Origin: Sinisalibacter lacisalsi
GTDB taxonomy: Bacteria; Pseudomonadota; Alphaproteobacteria; Rhodobacterales; Rhodobacteraceae
Reading direction: 5' to 3'
Length of the DNA: 64,000 nucleotides
NCBI RefSeq assembly: GCF_014640115.1
Contig: NZ_BMGI01000001.1
Location: 828,501-892,500, forward strand
This document shows positions 50,129-59,338 of the stretch, piece by piece. Position numbers and translations under genes: made by a program. The notes beneath the pieces were generated by a model, which was given only the letters and a program-made list of their open reading frames with translations, made no database searches and was not told where the DNA came from. Numbering within the stretch: position 1 is the first letter of the stretch; every line of letters starts with the position of its first letter.

Positions 50129-50938
50129 TCAGCCGCGCCGGGCTGGGCGCTTGGGCTTGCGCGCATCGCGCGGGGATTTGAGCGCGGTGCCGGTCTTGTC
50201 GCCGCCGTCGTCGAGGCCGAGCTGGTCGCGCAGCACGCGCGCCTTCACTTCCTCCACCGCGCCGGGTTTCAGCTCGCCGAGCCGGAACGGCCCGTAGCTT
50301 ACCCGGATCAGCCGGTTCACCGTCAGACCCACCGCCTCCATCGCGCGGCGGATCTCGCGGTTGCGGCCCTCGCGGATGCCGATGGTGAGCCAGGCGTTGG
50401 CGCCCTGCTGGCGGTCGATCGTCACGCTCATCGGCTGGAACCGTTCGCCCTCGATCACGATCCCCTTGCGCAGCGGCACGAGATCCTCGTCTTTCGGCGC
50501 CCCCTTTACCCGCACGCGGTACTTGCGCAGCCAGCCGGTCGAGGGCAGTTCCAGCCGGCGCTTGATCGCGCCATCGTTGGTCAGAAGCAGGAGGCCCTCG
50601 GAGTTGATGTCGAGCCGTCCCACGCTCATCACCCGGGGCATGTCTTCGGGCAGGGCGGCGAACACGGTGTTGCGCCCCTTTTCGTCCTTCGCCGTGGTCA
50701 CCAGGCCCTGCGGCTTGTGATAGAGCCAGAGCCGGGCGGGTTCGGGCGCGCCGACCGCCTTGCCGTCGACGTCGATCTTGTCGGTCGCGGTCACGTTCAG
50801 GGCGGGGCTGGCGATGGTCTTGCCATTCACCGCAACGCGCCCCGCCTCGATCATGCGTTCGACCTCGCGGCGGCTGGCGATGCCGGCGCGGGAGAGAAAC
50901 TTGGCGATGCGCTCGCCCTTCGGGGTCTCGGTGCTCAT
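50129..50938 (-). CDS. 23S rRNA pseudouridine synthase, RluB/RsuA family
   Basis: 269 residues. S4 RNA-binding domain (about 9-65: AKFLSRAGIASRREVERMIE), then the RsuA/RluB catalytic core with VGRLDINSEGLLLLTNDG, the catalytic Asp being D110. EGRNREIRRAMEAVGL and VNRLIRVSYGPFRL are further signatures. A short basic tail (GTALKSPRDARKPKRPARRG) follows. It isomerises a uridine in 23S rRNA helix 89 if truly RluB. Divergent from tadA with 62 nt between. Confidence 0.9.
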   Translation of the reverse strand: MSTETPKGERIAKFLSRAGIASRREVERMIEAGRVAVNGKTIASPALNVTATDKIDVDGKAVGAPEPARLWLYHKPQGLVTTAKDEKGRNTVFAALPEDMPRVMSVGRLDINSEGLLLLTNDGAIKRRLELPSTGWLRKYRVRVKGAPKDEDLVPLRKGIVIEGERFQPMSVTIDRQQGANAWLTIGIREGRNREIRRAMEAVGLTVNRLIRVSYGPFRLGELKPGAVEEVKARVLRDQLGLDDGGDKTGTALKSPRDARKPKRPARRG

Positions 50939-51000
50939 CCTTCCCGCTTAGGCGCGCTGGCCGGGCTTGTCCAGCACGCGCGGGCAGGGCAAGAGGGGGC

Positions 51001-51450
51001 ATGAGCTTCACCTCGCACATGGACACGGCCCTTGCCGAGGCCCGCGCCGCTGCCCTGCGCGGCGAAGTGCCGGTGGGCGCGGTCGTGGTGAGCCCCGGCG
51101 GCGAGGTGATCGCGCGCGCCGGCAACCGCACCCGCGAACTCAACGATCCCACCGCCCATGCCGAGATCCTGGCGATCCGCGCTGCCTGCGCCGCGCTGGG
51201 CTCGGAACGGCTCACCGGGCATGATCTCTACGTCAGCCTCGAACCCTGCCCGATGTGCGCCGCCGCGATCTCCTTCGCCCGTATCCGCCGGCTCTACTAC
51301 GGCGCGGCCGACCCCAAGTCGGGCGGCACCGCCCACGGCGCGCGGGTGTTCGCGCATCCGCAATGCCACCACGTGCCGGAGGTCTACGACGGGATCGGCG
51401 CGGCCGAGGCTGAGCGGCTGCTCAAGGCTTTCTTCGACCAGAAGCGGTAG
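51001..51450 (+). CDS. tadA: tRNA-specific adenosine-34 deaminase
   Basis: 149 residues. Zinc site H53-A-E55 (TAHAEI) and C83/C86 (EPCPMCAAAISFARI) with proton-shuttle Glu55; VPVGAVVV and HHVPEVYDGI at the ends match TadA. It makes inosine at the wobble position of tRNA-Arg(ACG). Transcribed alone; a repeat element and the convergent MBL gene follow. Confidence 0.95.
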   Translation: MSFTSHMDTALAEARAAALRGEVPVGAVVVSPGGEVIARAGNRTRELNDPTAHAEILAIRAACAALGSERLTGHDLYVSLEPCPMCAAAISFARIRRLYYGAADPKSGGTAHGARVFAHPQCHHVPEVYDGIGAAEAERLLKAFFDQKR

Positions 51451-51453
51451 CGT

Positions 51454-51541
51454 CGCCAAGCGGTGCGCCTGCGGCGCGCAGAATTGTTTATTGGGGGCGC
51501 TGCCCCCAAACCCCCGAGGTATTTTCGGACCCAAGAAGACC
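51454..51541 (+). repeat. dispersed intergenic repeat, copy D (after tadA)
   Basis: Order of parts as in copy C: GCGGTGCGCCTGCGGCGCGC hairpin (51469-51488 region), AATTGTTTATT, stem GGGGGC/GCCCCC with GCT loop, then CCCCCGAGGTATTTTC and GGACCCAAGAAGAC. Lies between tadA and the convergent MBL hydrolase gene. Confidence 0.75.
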
Positions 51542-51571
51542 GGTTGGTGGCCGAGGCGGCCGGGGCGCGCC

Positions 51572-52264
51572 TCAGATCTCGATCGGCTGCAACACCTCGG
51601 GTTCGATCACGTCGACGCCGGTGAGCACCTCCTTCATCAGCGCCGCCGATTGTTCGAGCAGCGGGAAGGTGCGGTAGTGGCAGGGGATCACCGTGCGGAA
51701 GTTGAAGTATTTTCGCGCGGCGTAGGAGGCCCGCGCCATGTCCATGGTGAAATGCCCGCCGGCGCAGAGCAGCCCGATATCGGGGTTGTGGACCTCGCCC
51801 ATCCATTCCATGTCGGCCATGATGTCGGTGTCGCCGGTGGCGTAGATCACGTGATCCTCGCCTGCGATCATGTAGCCCGATTCGGCGCCGGTATAGACCG
51901 GGCCGTTCGCGGTCTGGGTGGCCGAGGAATGGGTGGCGTTCACCATCGTCACCGCCACCTTGCCGAGTCGCACCGTGCCGCCCTTGTTGAAACCGATGGT
52001 TTCGAAATCGTAACGCGACGCCCACCACTGGGTGAGATCGTAGATCGCGACCGCGGGTATTCCCAGTTCCTCGCAGATCGCCGGCGCGTCGGTCGCGTGG
52101 TCGCTGTGGCCGTGGGTGACGAGCACGTGGGTCGCCCCCGCGATCGCCTCGGCGCGGCGTTCGGGCGGGAACATCGGGTTTCCCTCGAACCAGGGGTCAA
52201 GCAGGATCACCGCGTCCTCGATCTCGATGCGGAAGCTCGCGTGTCCCAGCCAGGTGATTTTCAT
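51572..52264 (-). CDS. UPF0173 family metal-dependent hydrolase (MBL fold)
   Basis: 230 residues. The metallo-beta-lactamase motif is THGHSDHATDAPAI near residue 50, with further ligands in NATHSS, TGDTDI and IPCHY. The N terminus ITWLGHASFRIE is typical for UPF0173. Cytoplasmic. Its substrate is not established. The start at 52264 gives a standard length. Divergent from the ceramidase-like gene. Confidence 0.88.
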   Translation of the reverse strand: MKITWLGHASFRIEIEDAVILLDPWFEGNPMFPPERRAEAIAGATHVLVTHGHSDHATDAPAICEELGIPAVAIYDLTQWWASRYDFETIGFNKGGTVRLGKVAVTMVNATHSSATQTANGPVYTGAESGYMIAGEDHVIYATGDTDIMADMEWMGEVHNPDIGLLCAGGHFTMDMARASYAARKYFNFRTVIPCHYRTFPLLEQSAALMKEVLTGVDVIEPEVLQPIEI

Positions 52265-52321
52265 CTCGTCTCTCCCTATCATCCGTAGACCACATGGTAT
52301 CACGCACGAAAGGCAGCGAAA

Positions 52322-52984
52322 GTGGATTGGACCCGCGCGGTTGACGGCTATTGCGAAAGGCTCGATCCAGGCTTCTGGGCCGAGCCGATCAACGCGGTGA
52401 CGAACGCCGCCTTCCTGGTCGCCGCGCTGGTCATGGCGCTGCGGCTGCGCGGGGCGGGTTTGCCGCTTGCGAACCTTCTGGTGGGGATTCTCGCTGCCAT
52501 CGGGCTTGGCTCTTTCCTGTTTCACACTTTCGCGCAGGCCTGGGCCGGGCTGGCCGACGTGCTGCCGATCCTGGTGTTCATCCTCGTCTACATCTTCGCT
52601 GCCAGCCGCGATTTCCTCGGGCTGAGCGGCCGCATGGCCGGGCTGGTGACGCTGGGCTTCCTGCCCTATGCCGCCGCCACCGCGCCGCTGTTCGGGCTGA
52701 TCCCCGGGCTCGGTTCGTCGGCGGGCTATGCCCCGGTGCCGCTGCTGATCGCCGCCTATGCCTGGATCCTGCGCCGCCGCGCCCCGGCCACCGCGCGCGG
52801 CCTCGCCGTTGGCGCCGGGCTGCTGGTGCTCTCGCTCACCTTCCGCACGCTTGATGAGCCGCTTTGCGGCGCGCTGCCGTTGGGCACGCATTTCCTGTGG
52901 CACATCCTCAACGCCGTGATGCTGGGCTGGATGATCGAGGTCTACCGTGCCCACATGCTTGCGGGGGGCGGGCGCGGGCGCTAA
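52322..52984 (+). CDS. ceramidase-domain membrane protein
   Basis: 220 residues, GTG start, seven hydrophobic segments. The ceramidase-family features are YCERLDPGFWAEPINAVTNA at the start, GLGSFLFHTFAQAWAGLADV (conserved Ser, His, Asp zinc/catalytic set) and LGTHFLWHILNAVML near the end with two His. Proteins of this type hydrolyse ceramides or act as progestin-receptor-like membrane hydrolases. Most Rhodobacteraceae copies are uncharacterised. Divergent from the MBL gene; gatC follows after 51 nt. Confidence 0.82.
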   Translation: MDWTRAVDGYCERLDPGFWAEPINAVTNAAFLVAALVMALRLRGAGLPLANLLVGILAAIGLGSFLFHTFAQAWAGLADVLPILVFILVYIFAASRDFLGLSGRMAGLVTLGFLPYAAATAPLFGLIPGLGSSAGYAPVPLLIAAYAWILRRRAPATARGLAVGAGLLVLSLTFRTLDEPLCGALPLGTHFLWHILNAVMLGWMIEVYRAHMLAGGGRGR

Positions 52985-53035
52985 ACGGGCAGGCGACACG
53001 CACAGCAAGCCCCAAGAGAGCCCACGGAGGCCCCC

Positions 53036-53323
53036 ATGTCGATCGACATCGAAACCGCCCGCAAGGTGGCGCACCTGGCCCGGATCCGGGTGGAGGAAGA
53101 CCGCCTGCCCGCGCTCGCCGCGGAGTTCAACGATATCCTCGGCTTCATCGAGCAATTGAACGAGGTGAACGTGGATGACATCGAACCGATGACCTCGGTG
53201 ACGCCGATGCGGCTGAAGCGCCGCGAGGACGTGGTGACCGATGGCGGCTATCCCGAGAAGGTGCTTTCCAACGCCCCCGACGCCCGTGTAGGCTTCTTTG
53301 CCGTGCCGAAAGTGGTGGAGTGA
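53036..53323 (+). CDS. gatC: aspartyl/glutamyl-tRNA amidotransferase subunit C
   Basis: 95 residues: [20 protein letters not shown] and [20 protein letters not shown] are standard GatC segments; the C terminus [11 protein letters not shown] is the family end. GatC bridges GatA and GatB, which transamidate Glu-tRNA-Gln and Asp-tRNA-Asn. GGAGGCC lies before the ATG. gatA follows after one base. Confidence 0.95.
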   Translation: MSIDIETARKVAHLARIRVEEDRLPALAAEFNDILGFIEQLNEVNVDDIEPMTSVTPMRLKRREDVVTDGGYPEKVLSNAPDARVGFFAVPKVVE

Positions 53324-53324
53324 C

Positions 53325-54806
53325 ATGAGCGATCTGACGAAGCTGACCATCGCCGCGGCGCGCGAGGCGCTGTCGAAGGGCGAAACCACCGCCGTCGAAC
53401 TGACCGAGGCCTGCCTTGCCGAGATCGAGGCCGCCGATGCTCTTGGCGCCTTCGTGCACAAGACGCCTGAGATCGCGCTGGACCAGGCGAAGGCCGCCGA
53501 CGCGCGGATCAAGGCGGGCGAGGCCACCGCGATGACCGGCATTCCCCTCGGCATCAAGGATCTGTTCTGCACCATGGGCGTGGCGAGCCAGGCGGCGAGC
53601 GGCATTCTCGATGGCTTCAAGCCGGAATACGAATCCACCGTCACCCAGAACCTGTTCGGCGCCGGGGCGGTGATGCTCGGCAAGCTCAACATGGACGAGT
53701 TCGCGATGGGCTCGTCCAACGAGACCTCCGTCTACGGCAACGCGGTCAACCCGTGGAAGGTGGATGAGCGTGCGCTTACCCCGGGCGGCTCCTCCGGGGG
53801 CTCGGCCTCCGCCGTCGCCGCCGATCTCTGCCTTGCCGCCACCGGCACCGATACCGGCGGCTCGATCCGCCAGCCCGCGGCTTTCACCGGGATCACCGGC
53901 CTCAAGCCCACCTATGGCCGGGTGTCGCGCTGGGGCATCATCGCCTTCGCCTCATCGCTCGACCAGGCCGGGCCGATGACCAAATCGGTGCGCGACTCGG
54001 CGATCATGCTGGGTGCGATGGCCGGGCACGACCCGAAAGACAGCACCTCCGCCAACATCCCCGAGCTCGATTTCGAAGCCGCGCTGACCGGCGATATCAG
54101 GGGCAAGGTCATCGGCATCCCGCGCGAATACCGGCTCGACGGCATGCCCGCCGAGATCGAGAAGCTATGGGACGAGGGCAAGGCGATGCTGGCCGATGCC
54201 GGCGCCAAACTGATCGACATCACCCTGCCGCACACCAAGTATGCGCTGCCTGCCTATTACGTGATTGCGCCGGCCGAGGCCTCGTCGAACCTCGCGCGCT
54301 ACGATGGCGTGCGCTATGGCCACCGCGCCAGGCTGGGATCGGGCGAGGGCATCACCGAGATGTATGAAAAGACCCGCGCCGAGGGGTTCGGGGCGGAAGT
54401 CCAGCGCCGCGTGATGGTGGGCACCTACGTGCTTTCGGCCGGCTTCTACGACGCCTATTACAACCGCGCGCGCAAGGTTCGCGCCCTGATCAAGCGCGAT
54501 TTCGACGAGGCCTTCGACCAGGGCGTCGACGCGATCCTCACCCCGGCCACCCCCTCCGCCGCCTTCGGCCTGGGCGAGATGGCCGAGGCCGACCCGGTGC
54601 AGATGTATCTCAACGACGTGTTCACCGTCACCGTAAACCTCGCGGGGCTGCCCGGCATGTCGGTGCCCGCCGGGCTCGATGCCAAGGGCCTGCCGCTCGG
54701 CCTCCAGCTTATCGGCAAACCCTGGGAAGAGGCCGATCTGCTGAATACCGCCTATGCGCTCGAACGCGCGGCGGGGTTTGTTTCCAAGCCCGCGAAATGG
54801 TGGTAA
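53325..54806 (+). CDS. gatA: aspartyl/glutamyl-tRNA amidotransferase subunit A
   Basis: 493 residues of the amidase-signature family. The Ser-cisSer-Lys triad is K78 (GIKDLF), S156 ([15 protein letters not shown]) and S180 ([15 protein letters not shown]). [19 protein letters not shown] follows. GatA supplies ammonia from glutamine. gatB is not in the window, as is common in this group where it lies apart. The start [16 protein letters not shown] at 53325 is one base after the gatC stop. Confidence 0.96.
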   Translation: MSDLTKLTIAAAREALSKGETTAVELTEACLAEIEAADALGAFVHKTPEIALDQAKAADARIKAGEATAMTGIPLGIKDLFCTMGVASQAASGILDGFKPEYESTVTQNLFGAGAVMLGKLNMDEFAMGSSNETSVYGNAVNPWKVDERALTPGGSSGGSASAVAADLCLAATGTDTGGSIRQPAAFTGITGLKPTYGRVSRWGIIAFASSLDQAGPMTKSVRDSAIMLGAMAGHDPKDSTSANIPELDFEAALTGDIRGKVIGIPREYRLDGMPAEIEKLWDEGKAMLADAGAKLIDITLPHTKYALPAYYVIAPAEASSNLARYDGVRYGHRARLGSGEGITEMYEKTRAEGFGAEVQRRVMVGTYVLSAGFYDAYYNRARKVRALIKRDFDEAFDQGVDAILTPATPSAAFGLGEMAEADPVQMYLNDVFTVTVNLAGLPGMSVPAGLDAKGLPLGLQLIGKPWEEADLLNTAYALERAAGFVSKPAKWW

Positions 54807-54853
54807 TCCCCGCGTCCGACGCCAATCCGGCGTCGGGCAACCGGGGGCGCAGG

Positions 54854-55570
54854 ATGCGTATCGCGACCGTTTCTTTCTTTTCGGCCATGGCTCTGGCGGC
54901 CTGCAGCCCGCCGATTCCCGATAGTGGAGTGAAGCCAGGGGCGGCGCCCGCGGCCAGCACCTCAAGCGCCTCGGCATTGCCGCCCGCCGCGCCGGTTTCG
55001 GCCAGCTCGCTCGATGCGAACGCCGCCATCGCGGCGGAAACAACCGCCATGCTCGGGCTGGACAACGCCCCCGCCACCGGCGCGCCGCTGTCTGCCATGG
55101 CGCCCGACGCGGCGACGGCGGCGCCTGTTTCGCTGTCCGACGAGCAGAGCTTCGCCGCGGTGAGCGAACGCGAATCGATCGAGAGCGATGCCGCCCGGAT
55201 CGACGCCAACCGCGCGCAATACGTGGTGATCCAGCCCACCGAGCTGCCGCCGCGCCCCGACGGCACCGGCGCCTCGATCGTCGCCTTCGCGCTGGCCACC
55301 ACCAACGACCCGGGACAGCCGCTCTACAGCCGCGTTGGCATCGCCGCCAACAGCCGTTTCGAGCGTGCCTGCGCCAAGCACGGCAGTCCGGACCGCGCGC
55401 AGGAAGCCTTCCTCGACGCCGGCGGCCCCGAGCGTGACTTTCACGGGATGGACCCCGACGGCGACGGTTTCGCCTGCCAATGGGATCCGCGCCCCTTCCG
55501 CGCCGCGCGCGATGCCGCGCCCGAGGTGGTGGACACTTACGAAGACGTCGAAACCTCCGGCGAATCGTGA
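54854..55570 (+). CDS. lipoprotein with excalibur calcium-binding domain
   Basis: 238 residues. Lipobox ending ALAAC (Cys17). A long Ala/Pro/Ser-rich low-complexity segment (18-75) forms a spacer. The C-terminal DxDGDGxxC motif (MDPDGDGFACQWDP) is that of the excalibur calcium-binding domain, though the full domain is short. The start at 54854 is chosen by the signal peptide; an open frame extends upstream into gatA. ampD follows with a GTGA overlap, suggesting a cell-wall role. Confidence 0.8.
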   Translation: MRIATVSFFSAMALAACSPPIPDSGVKPGAAPAASTSSASALPPAAPVSASSLDANAAIAAETTAMLGLDNAPATGAPLSAMAPDAATAAPVSLSDEQSFAAVSERESIESDAARIDANRAQYVVIQPTELPPRPDGTGASIVAFALATTNDPGQPLYSRVGIAANSRFERACAKHGSPDRAQEAFLDAGGPERDFHGMDPDGDGFACQWDPRPFRAARDAAPEVVDTYEDVETSGES

Positions 55571-56271
55571 GCGGCCCCGGCGCGGTGATTTCCCGTCCCT
55601 CGCCGAACTTCGGTGACCGTCGCGATGGATTGCGGCCCGAACTCGTGGTGCTGCATTACACCGCCATGCCCGATGCCGAGGCGGCGCTGGAACGGCTCTG
55701 CGCGCCCGAACACGAGGTGTCTGCCCATTACCTGATCGCGCGTGATGACCGCCTTTTCCGGCTGGTCGACGAAGACAAGCGCGCCTGGCACGCCGGGGCT
55801 GGCGAATGGGGCGGACGGGGCGATGTGAACTCGCGCTCCATCGGTATCGAGTTGGACAATTGCGGCCATTCTCCCTTTTCCGAGCCACAAATGGCCCGGC
55901 TCGAATGGCTTCTTTCCGACATTCTGGCGCGGTGGCGCATCTCGCCCGAGGGCGTGATCGCGCATTCGGATTTCGCCCCCACCCGCAAGACCGACCCGGG
56001 CCCGCGCTTCGACTGGCGGCGGCTGGCGGTTCAGGGTCTCGCCGTCTGGCCCGAACCCGCCGCGCCCGGCCCCGATCCGGACGACGCCGCCTTTCTCGCC
56101 GCCGCACGGGCCTTCGGCTACCCGACCGGTGACGGCTTCGCGCCGGTGCTCACGGCCTTCCGTGCCCGCTTCCGTCCCGGCGCTTGCGGCCCGCTCGACG
56201 GTTCCGACATGGCGATGATCGAAGACCTCGCCCGGCGCTTCCCGGTTGACCGGCCCGCCGCGCGTGCCTAA
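55567..56271 (+). CDS. N-acetylmuramoyl-L-alanine amidase, AmpD-like
   Basis: 234 residues, GTG start. Amidase_2 domain with zinc ligands at H30 (VVLHYTAM), the later AHSDFAPTRKTDPGP (His and Asp), and the AWHAGAGEWGGRGDVNSRSI segment typical of the AmpD group. A C-terminal extension after about 170 probably carries a small peptidoglycan-binding-like helix set (AARAFGYPTGDGFAPVLTAF). Recycles anhydromuropeptides or cleaves wall stems. The stop codon coincides with the -10 element of rnpB. Confidence 0.88.
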   Translation: MSGPGAVISRPSPNFGDRRDGLRPELVVLHYTAMPDAEAALERLCAPEHEVSAHYLIARDDRLFRLVDEDKRAWHAGAGEWGGRGDVNSRSIGIELDNCGHSPFSEPQMARLEWLLSDILARWRISPEGVIAHSDFAPTRKTDPGPRFDWRRLAVQGLAVWPEPAAPGPDPDDAAFLAAARAFGYPTGDGFAPVLTAFRARFRPGACGPLDGSDMAMIEDLARRFPVDRPAARA

Positions 56272-56274
56272 GTC
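56246..56274 (+). promoter_or_regulatory. promoter of rnpB, overlapping the end of ampD
   Basis: -35 TTGACC at 56246-56251 and -10 TAAGTC at 56269-56274, spacer 17 nt. The predicted start, 6-7 nt further, falls on the first base of the RNase P RNA (56279-56281). The -10 contains the ampD stop codon TAA (56269-56271). Confidence 0.7.
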
Positions 56275-56278
56275 GAAT

Positions 56279-56642
56279 GCGCGCGGATGGCCGGATGGCC
56301 GCGGGGGGCGACCCTCGAGGAAAGTCCGGACTCCACAAGGCAACGGTGCCGGGTAACGCCCGGCGGGGGCAACCCCAGGGAAAGCGCCACAGAGAACAGT
56401 CTGCCCTCCCCGTGGGGGTAAAGGTGAAACGGTGGGGTAAGAGCCCACCGCGCGCCTGGCAACAGGAGCGGCACGGCAAGCCCCACCGGGAGCAATGCCA
56501 AATAGGGATCTCGCATGGGCCGCCTTGGCTCGAGGTCCGGGTCGGCAGCTAGAGCGCGCGGGCAACCGCGGGCCCAGAGGAATGGTCATCCATGGGGGGC
56601 AACCCCCGGGACAAAATCCGGCTTACAGGCCATCCGCGCGCC
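56279..56642 (+). ncRNA. rnpB: RNase P RNA, bacterial type A
   Basis: About 364 nt. The ends form a perfect 14-bp P1 helix: GCGCGCGGATGGCC at 56279-56292 pairs with GGCCATCCGCGCGC at 56628-56641. Conserved cores are GAGGAAAGTCCGGACTCC (P4 5' side, about 56317), ACAGAGAACAG, GAGGAATGGTCATC (about 56577), and ACAAAATCCGGCTTACAGGC (P4 3' side, about 56611). It is the catalytic RNA that matures tRNA 5' ends. Promoter TTGACC/TAAGTC lies in ampD. The following sequence contains repeat copy E. Confidence 0.96.
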
Positions 56643-56650
56643 TCTTCATC

Positions 56651-56702
56651 CTGGAAAAAATACCTCGCGGGGGTGCGGGGGTGCGAAACCCCCGCCCGAC
56701 GG
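56651..56702 (-). repeat. dispersed intergenic repeat, copy E (between rnpB and rpmG)
   Basis: Read on the minus strand: GC-rich block CCCCCGCACCCCCGCGAGG, TATTTTTT, then CCAGGATGAAGAGG. The end matches that of copy A (CCAAGATGAAGATC), the core CGAGGTATTTT matches C and D. Short copy without the two long hairpins. Confidence 0.6.
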
Positions 56703-56737
56703 CACCCACCCGCGCGCAGCATTTGGGCATATTGCGG

Positions 56738-56765
56738 TTGACTCGGGCGGCCGGGGCGCTAAAAG
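56738..56765 (+). promoter_or_regulatory. sigma70-type promoter of rpmG
   Basis: -35 TTGACT at 56738-56743, spacer 16 nt, -10 TAAAAG at 56760-56765. It lies 55 nt before the rpmG start, in a region that also shows a ribosome site (GACGAGGAGC). Confidence 0.55.
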
Positions 56766-56819
56766 GCGGGTTTCAAGGATTTGACCGGGCGCACCCGTGC
56801 CCGACGAGGAGCTGACACC

Positions 56820-56987
56820 ATGGCGAAACCGACAACCATCAAGATCCGCCTGAACTCGACCGCGGGCACCGGGCATTTCTACGTGACGAAGAAAAACGCC
56901 CGCACCATGACCGAGAAGATGACCGTGCGGAAATACGATCCGGTTGTGCGCAAGCACGTGGAATACAAGGAAGGCAAGATCAAGTAA
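56820..56987 (+). CDS. rpmG: 50S ribosomal protein L33
   Basis: 55 residues starting [20 protein letters not shown]; the rest ([35 protein letters not shown]) is standard. It is the zinc-free form, without the two CxxC pairs. Exit-site ribosomal protein. GAGGAGC lies before the ATG. A strong terminator follows 24 nt after the stop. Confidence 0.96.
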   Translation: MAKPTTIKIRLNSTAGTGHFYVTKKNARTMTEKMTVRKYDPVVRKHVEYKEGKIK

Positions 56988-57006
56988 TCCTGCCGCCTGT
57001 GGAATG

Positions 57007-57037
57007 AAAAAGGCCGCGCTCGCGGGCGCGGCCTTTT
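57007..57037. terminator. bidirectional rho-independent terminator after rpmG
   Basis: GGCCGCGC/GCGCGGCC, 8 bp (57012-57019, 57026-57033), 6-nt loop, A5 before and T4 after. The SLC13 gene is convergent 180 nt away, so it may serve both directions. Confidence 0.88.
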
Positions 57038-57214
57038 CCTGTCTTGTGCGTCCGCGATTGCCGTGGATCGGGCCTCTGCGCGCCCAGGCCCGGCGTGATC
57101 GAGGGCAGCGCGCCAATCACCCGTGGCTTACCTCCTCCGGATGATGACACCCCCCGGCATATGCGGCGATCAACCGGCCCCGGAGAAGAAACGGCGGCGC
57201 TTGCCGCCGGTGCA

Positions 57215-58591
57215 TCACAAAAGGATCGGCCCGAGCGTTGCAGCGATTCCGACGGCGACGAGAAGGCCCAGCAGGTTGAGCACCGCGCCCGCGCGCAGCA
57301 TCCGTGCCCGGGTCACCTCGGGGTGGGAAAAAACGATGGCATTGGGCGGGGTCGCCACCGGAAGCATGAACCCGATCGAAGCGGCGAGCGCCACCGGCAG
57401 CATGAAGACCACCGGGTCGATCCCGAGCGTGACGGCGGCCGCCCCGGCGATGGGCATGAACAATGCCGCCGTCGCGGTGTTGGAGGCCAGTTCCCCGAGG
57501 TAGACGATCAGCGCCGCGAAGGTGAGCAGCAGGATCGGCAGCGGCAGCCCGGCAAGCCCGGCGCTCGCCTGCCCGATCTGCGCCGCGAGGCCGCTGGTGT
57601 CGATCAGCCGGGCGAGCGCCAGCCCGCCGCCGAACAGGATCAGTACGTCCCAGCGGATTCGCGCGGCCTCGTCCCAGTCGAGCAGCCGCCCGCCCTGGCC
57701 CTTGCCGTCGGGAAGGAGAAACAACGCGAGGGCGCCGGTGAGCGCGATGCCTGCGTCGCTGATCGGCAAGCCGGGCAGAAGCGGCGCAAGCCAGGGCCGG
57801 GTGATCCAGCCCAGCGCGGTGAGTCCGGCGACGATCGCCACCCGCGCCTCGGCGTCGCGCAACGGGTGCGGGTTGTAGGGCGGCAGCGGCAAGTGGGTGG
57901 CGCCGCCGAGCCCCGGTGTGAGGTAGGCGAGCACGACCCAGGCGGCAAACATCAGCACCAGCGACACCGGCATACCGACCATGGCCCATTCGGCGAAACC
58001 GATCGTCAGCCCCTGCGTGTCGGCCACGTAGGCTGCGAAGATCGCGTTCGGCGGCGTGCCGATCAGCGAGCCCATGCCGCCGATAGTGGCGGCGTAGGCC
58101 ACGCCCAGCATCAGCGTGGCGGCCAGCCGTGGGTTGGCGGGGGCGGCCACGGCGGCGGCGATCGGTGCCACCACCATGGTCGAGGCGGTGTTCGATATCC
58201 ACAGCGACAGAAAGCCCGTCGCCACCATCAACGCCGCGAGCACCCGTGGCGGGCTGGTGCCGGCGCGGGCGAGCAGGCTGTGGGCGATGCGGGCATGCAG
58301 GCCCACCCGCTCGATGGCGCGGGCAACGAGGAAGCCGCCGAGAAAGAGCATGATCAGCGGGTTGGCGTAGGACGGGGCCACCTCGTCGATCGACGCAAGC
58401 CCGAGGACCGGGGCGAGCACGAGCGGCAAGAGCGCGGTGGCAGCGAGGGGCAGCACGCCGACGACCCACCACAGCGCCATCAGCAGCGCAAGCCCGGCCG
58501 CCACCCAGGCCTCGCGTGACATGTCGCCGGGCGGAGGCAGGAAGAACGTGGCGGCAAGCAGAGCGGGGCCGAAGAAGAGGGCGAGGCGCAT
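57215..58591 (-). CDS. SLC13 (DASS) family anion permease
   Basis: 458 residues, about 11-13 membrane segments. The two SNT substrate motifs are present: WISNTASTMVVAPI in the first half and ELASNTATAALFMPI in the second. GFLVARAIERVGLHARIAHS and IGTPPNAIFAAYVADTQG are further signatures. DASS permeases move dicarboxylates, citrate or sulfate with sodium. Substrate not determinable. Stands alone on the minus strand. Confidence 0.88.
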   Translation of the reverse strand: MRLALFFGPALLAATFFLPPPGDMSREAWVAAGLALLMALWWVVGVLPLAATALLPLVLAPVLGLASIDEVAPSYANPLIMLFLGGFLVARAIERVGLHARIAHSLLARAGTSPPRVLAALMVATGFLSLWISNTASTMVVAPIAAAVAAPANPRLAATLMLGVAYAATIGGMGSLIGTPPNAIFAAYVADTQGLTIGFAEWAMVGMPVSLVLMFAAWVVLAYLTPGLGGATHLPLPPYNPHPLRDAEARVAIVAGLTALGWITRPWLAPLLPGLPISDAGIALTGALALFLLPDGKGQGGRLLDWDEAARIRWDVLILFGGGLALARLIDTSGLAAQIGQASAGLAGLPLPILLLTFAALIVYLGELASNTATAALFMPIAGAAAVTLGIDPVVFMLPVALAASIGFMLPVATPPNAIVFSHPEVTRARMLRAGAVLNLLGLLVAVGIAATLGPILL

Positions 58592-58600
58592 GTGAGCGGT

Positions 58601-59323
58601 TTATCCCGAACCGGCGGCGGAGGAAAGCGCGGTGCGGATCGCCGGGGCCAGCATCCGCGCCCAGAGCGCGTAGCCCGCCGGGCCTGGGTGAAACCCGTCC
58701 TCGGCCATCAGGTCGGGGGTGAGTGAAAGCTCGAACGCCACGTGGTGCCAGCCCGGATCATCCGCGGTGGCGCGTGCCAGGCCTGCGTCGAAGCGCCGGG
58801 CGCTCGCGCCCATCACCCAGCGCAGCGGCTGGGGCAGGGCGGGGAAATCGCCCATCGGCGGCAGGCCGGAGGCGATCACCTGGGCAACGCCGAAACGATC
58901 GGCCAGCAGCGCGCGCAGGTCGGCCTGCCGGGCGAGGAAGCTGGCGCGCGGCACCGAGCGGGTGACGTCGTTCACACCCAGCGCGGTGACGGCGATATCG
59001 AAGCGCGCGGGCGGGAGTGCGGCAAGCCGCGCGAGGCTGTCGGCGGTGGTCGCGCCGGTGCGGGCAACCAGTTGCCAGGTCACGTGATGCGTGCTTGCAA
59101 GTTCGGCCGCGAGCCGCCCTGCAAGCGCAACACCCTGCTCGGACGCGCCCACACCGGCGGCGGAACTGTCGCCGACGATCAGCAGCCGCAACTCCGGCCC
59201 GTCACCGGCCTCGCCGGTGCGCGGCCCCTGCGCTTCCGGCAGCCGGAGCGCGCGGCGGCGGAGCTTGAGTCCCTGCGCGATCAGCACCGGGGCGAGGGCG
59301 AGCTTGGCGGTGGTGTGGAGCAT
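58601..59323 (-). CDS. SGNH/GDSL hydrolase
   Basis: 240 residues. Block I Ser is LLIVGDSSAAGVGA, Gly block is ARTGATTADSL, Asn block VTALGVNDVT, and the distal Asp/His block DGFHPGPAGYALWA, so the catalytic set is complete. The N-terminal hydrophobic stretch (TTAKLALAPVLIAQGLKL) could be a membrane anchor. An esterase or lipase, probably on carbohydrate or lipid esters. The start at 59323 leaves out an upstream ATG that lies in the terminator hairpin. Confidence 0.85.
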   Translation of the reverse strand: MLHTTAKLALAPVLIAQGLKLRRRALRLPEAQGPRTGEAGDGPELRLLIVGDSSAAGVGASEQGVALAGRLAAELASTHHVTWQLVARTGATTADSLARLAALPPARFDIAVTALGVNDVTRSVPRASFLARQADLRALLADRFGVAQVIASGLPPMGDFPALPQPLRWVMGASARRFDAGLARATADDPGWHHVAFELSLTPDLMAEDGFHPGPAGYALWARMLAPAIRTALSSAAGSG

Positions 59324-59338
59324 TGGGCGCCTCGGACG

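Noticed and set aside
49893-51215. Upstream extension of the XpaC frame
   Set aside because: It covers the pseudouridine synthase in another frame and has no domain; the XpaC start at 49892 is supported by the overlap with the microprotein.
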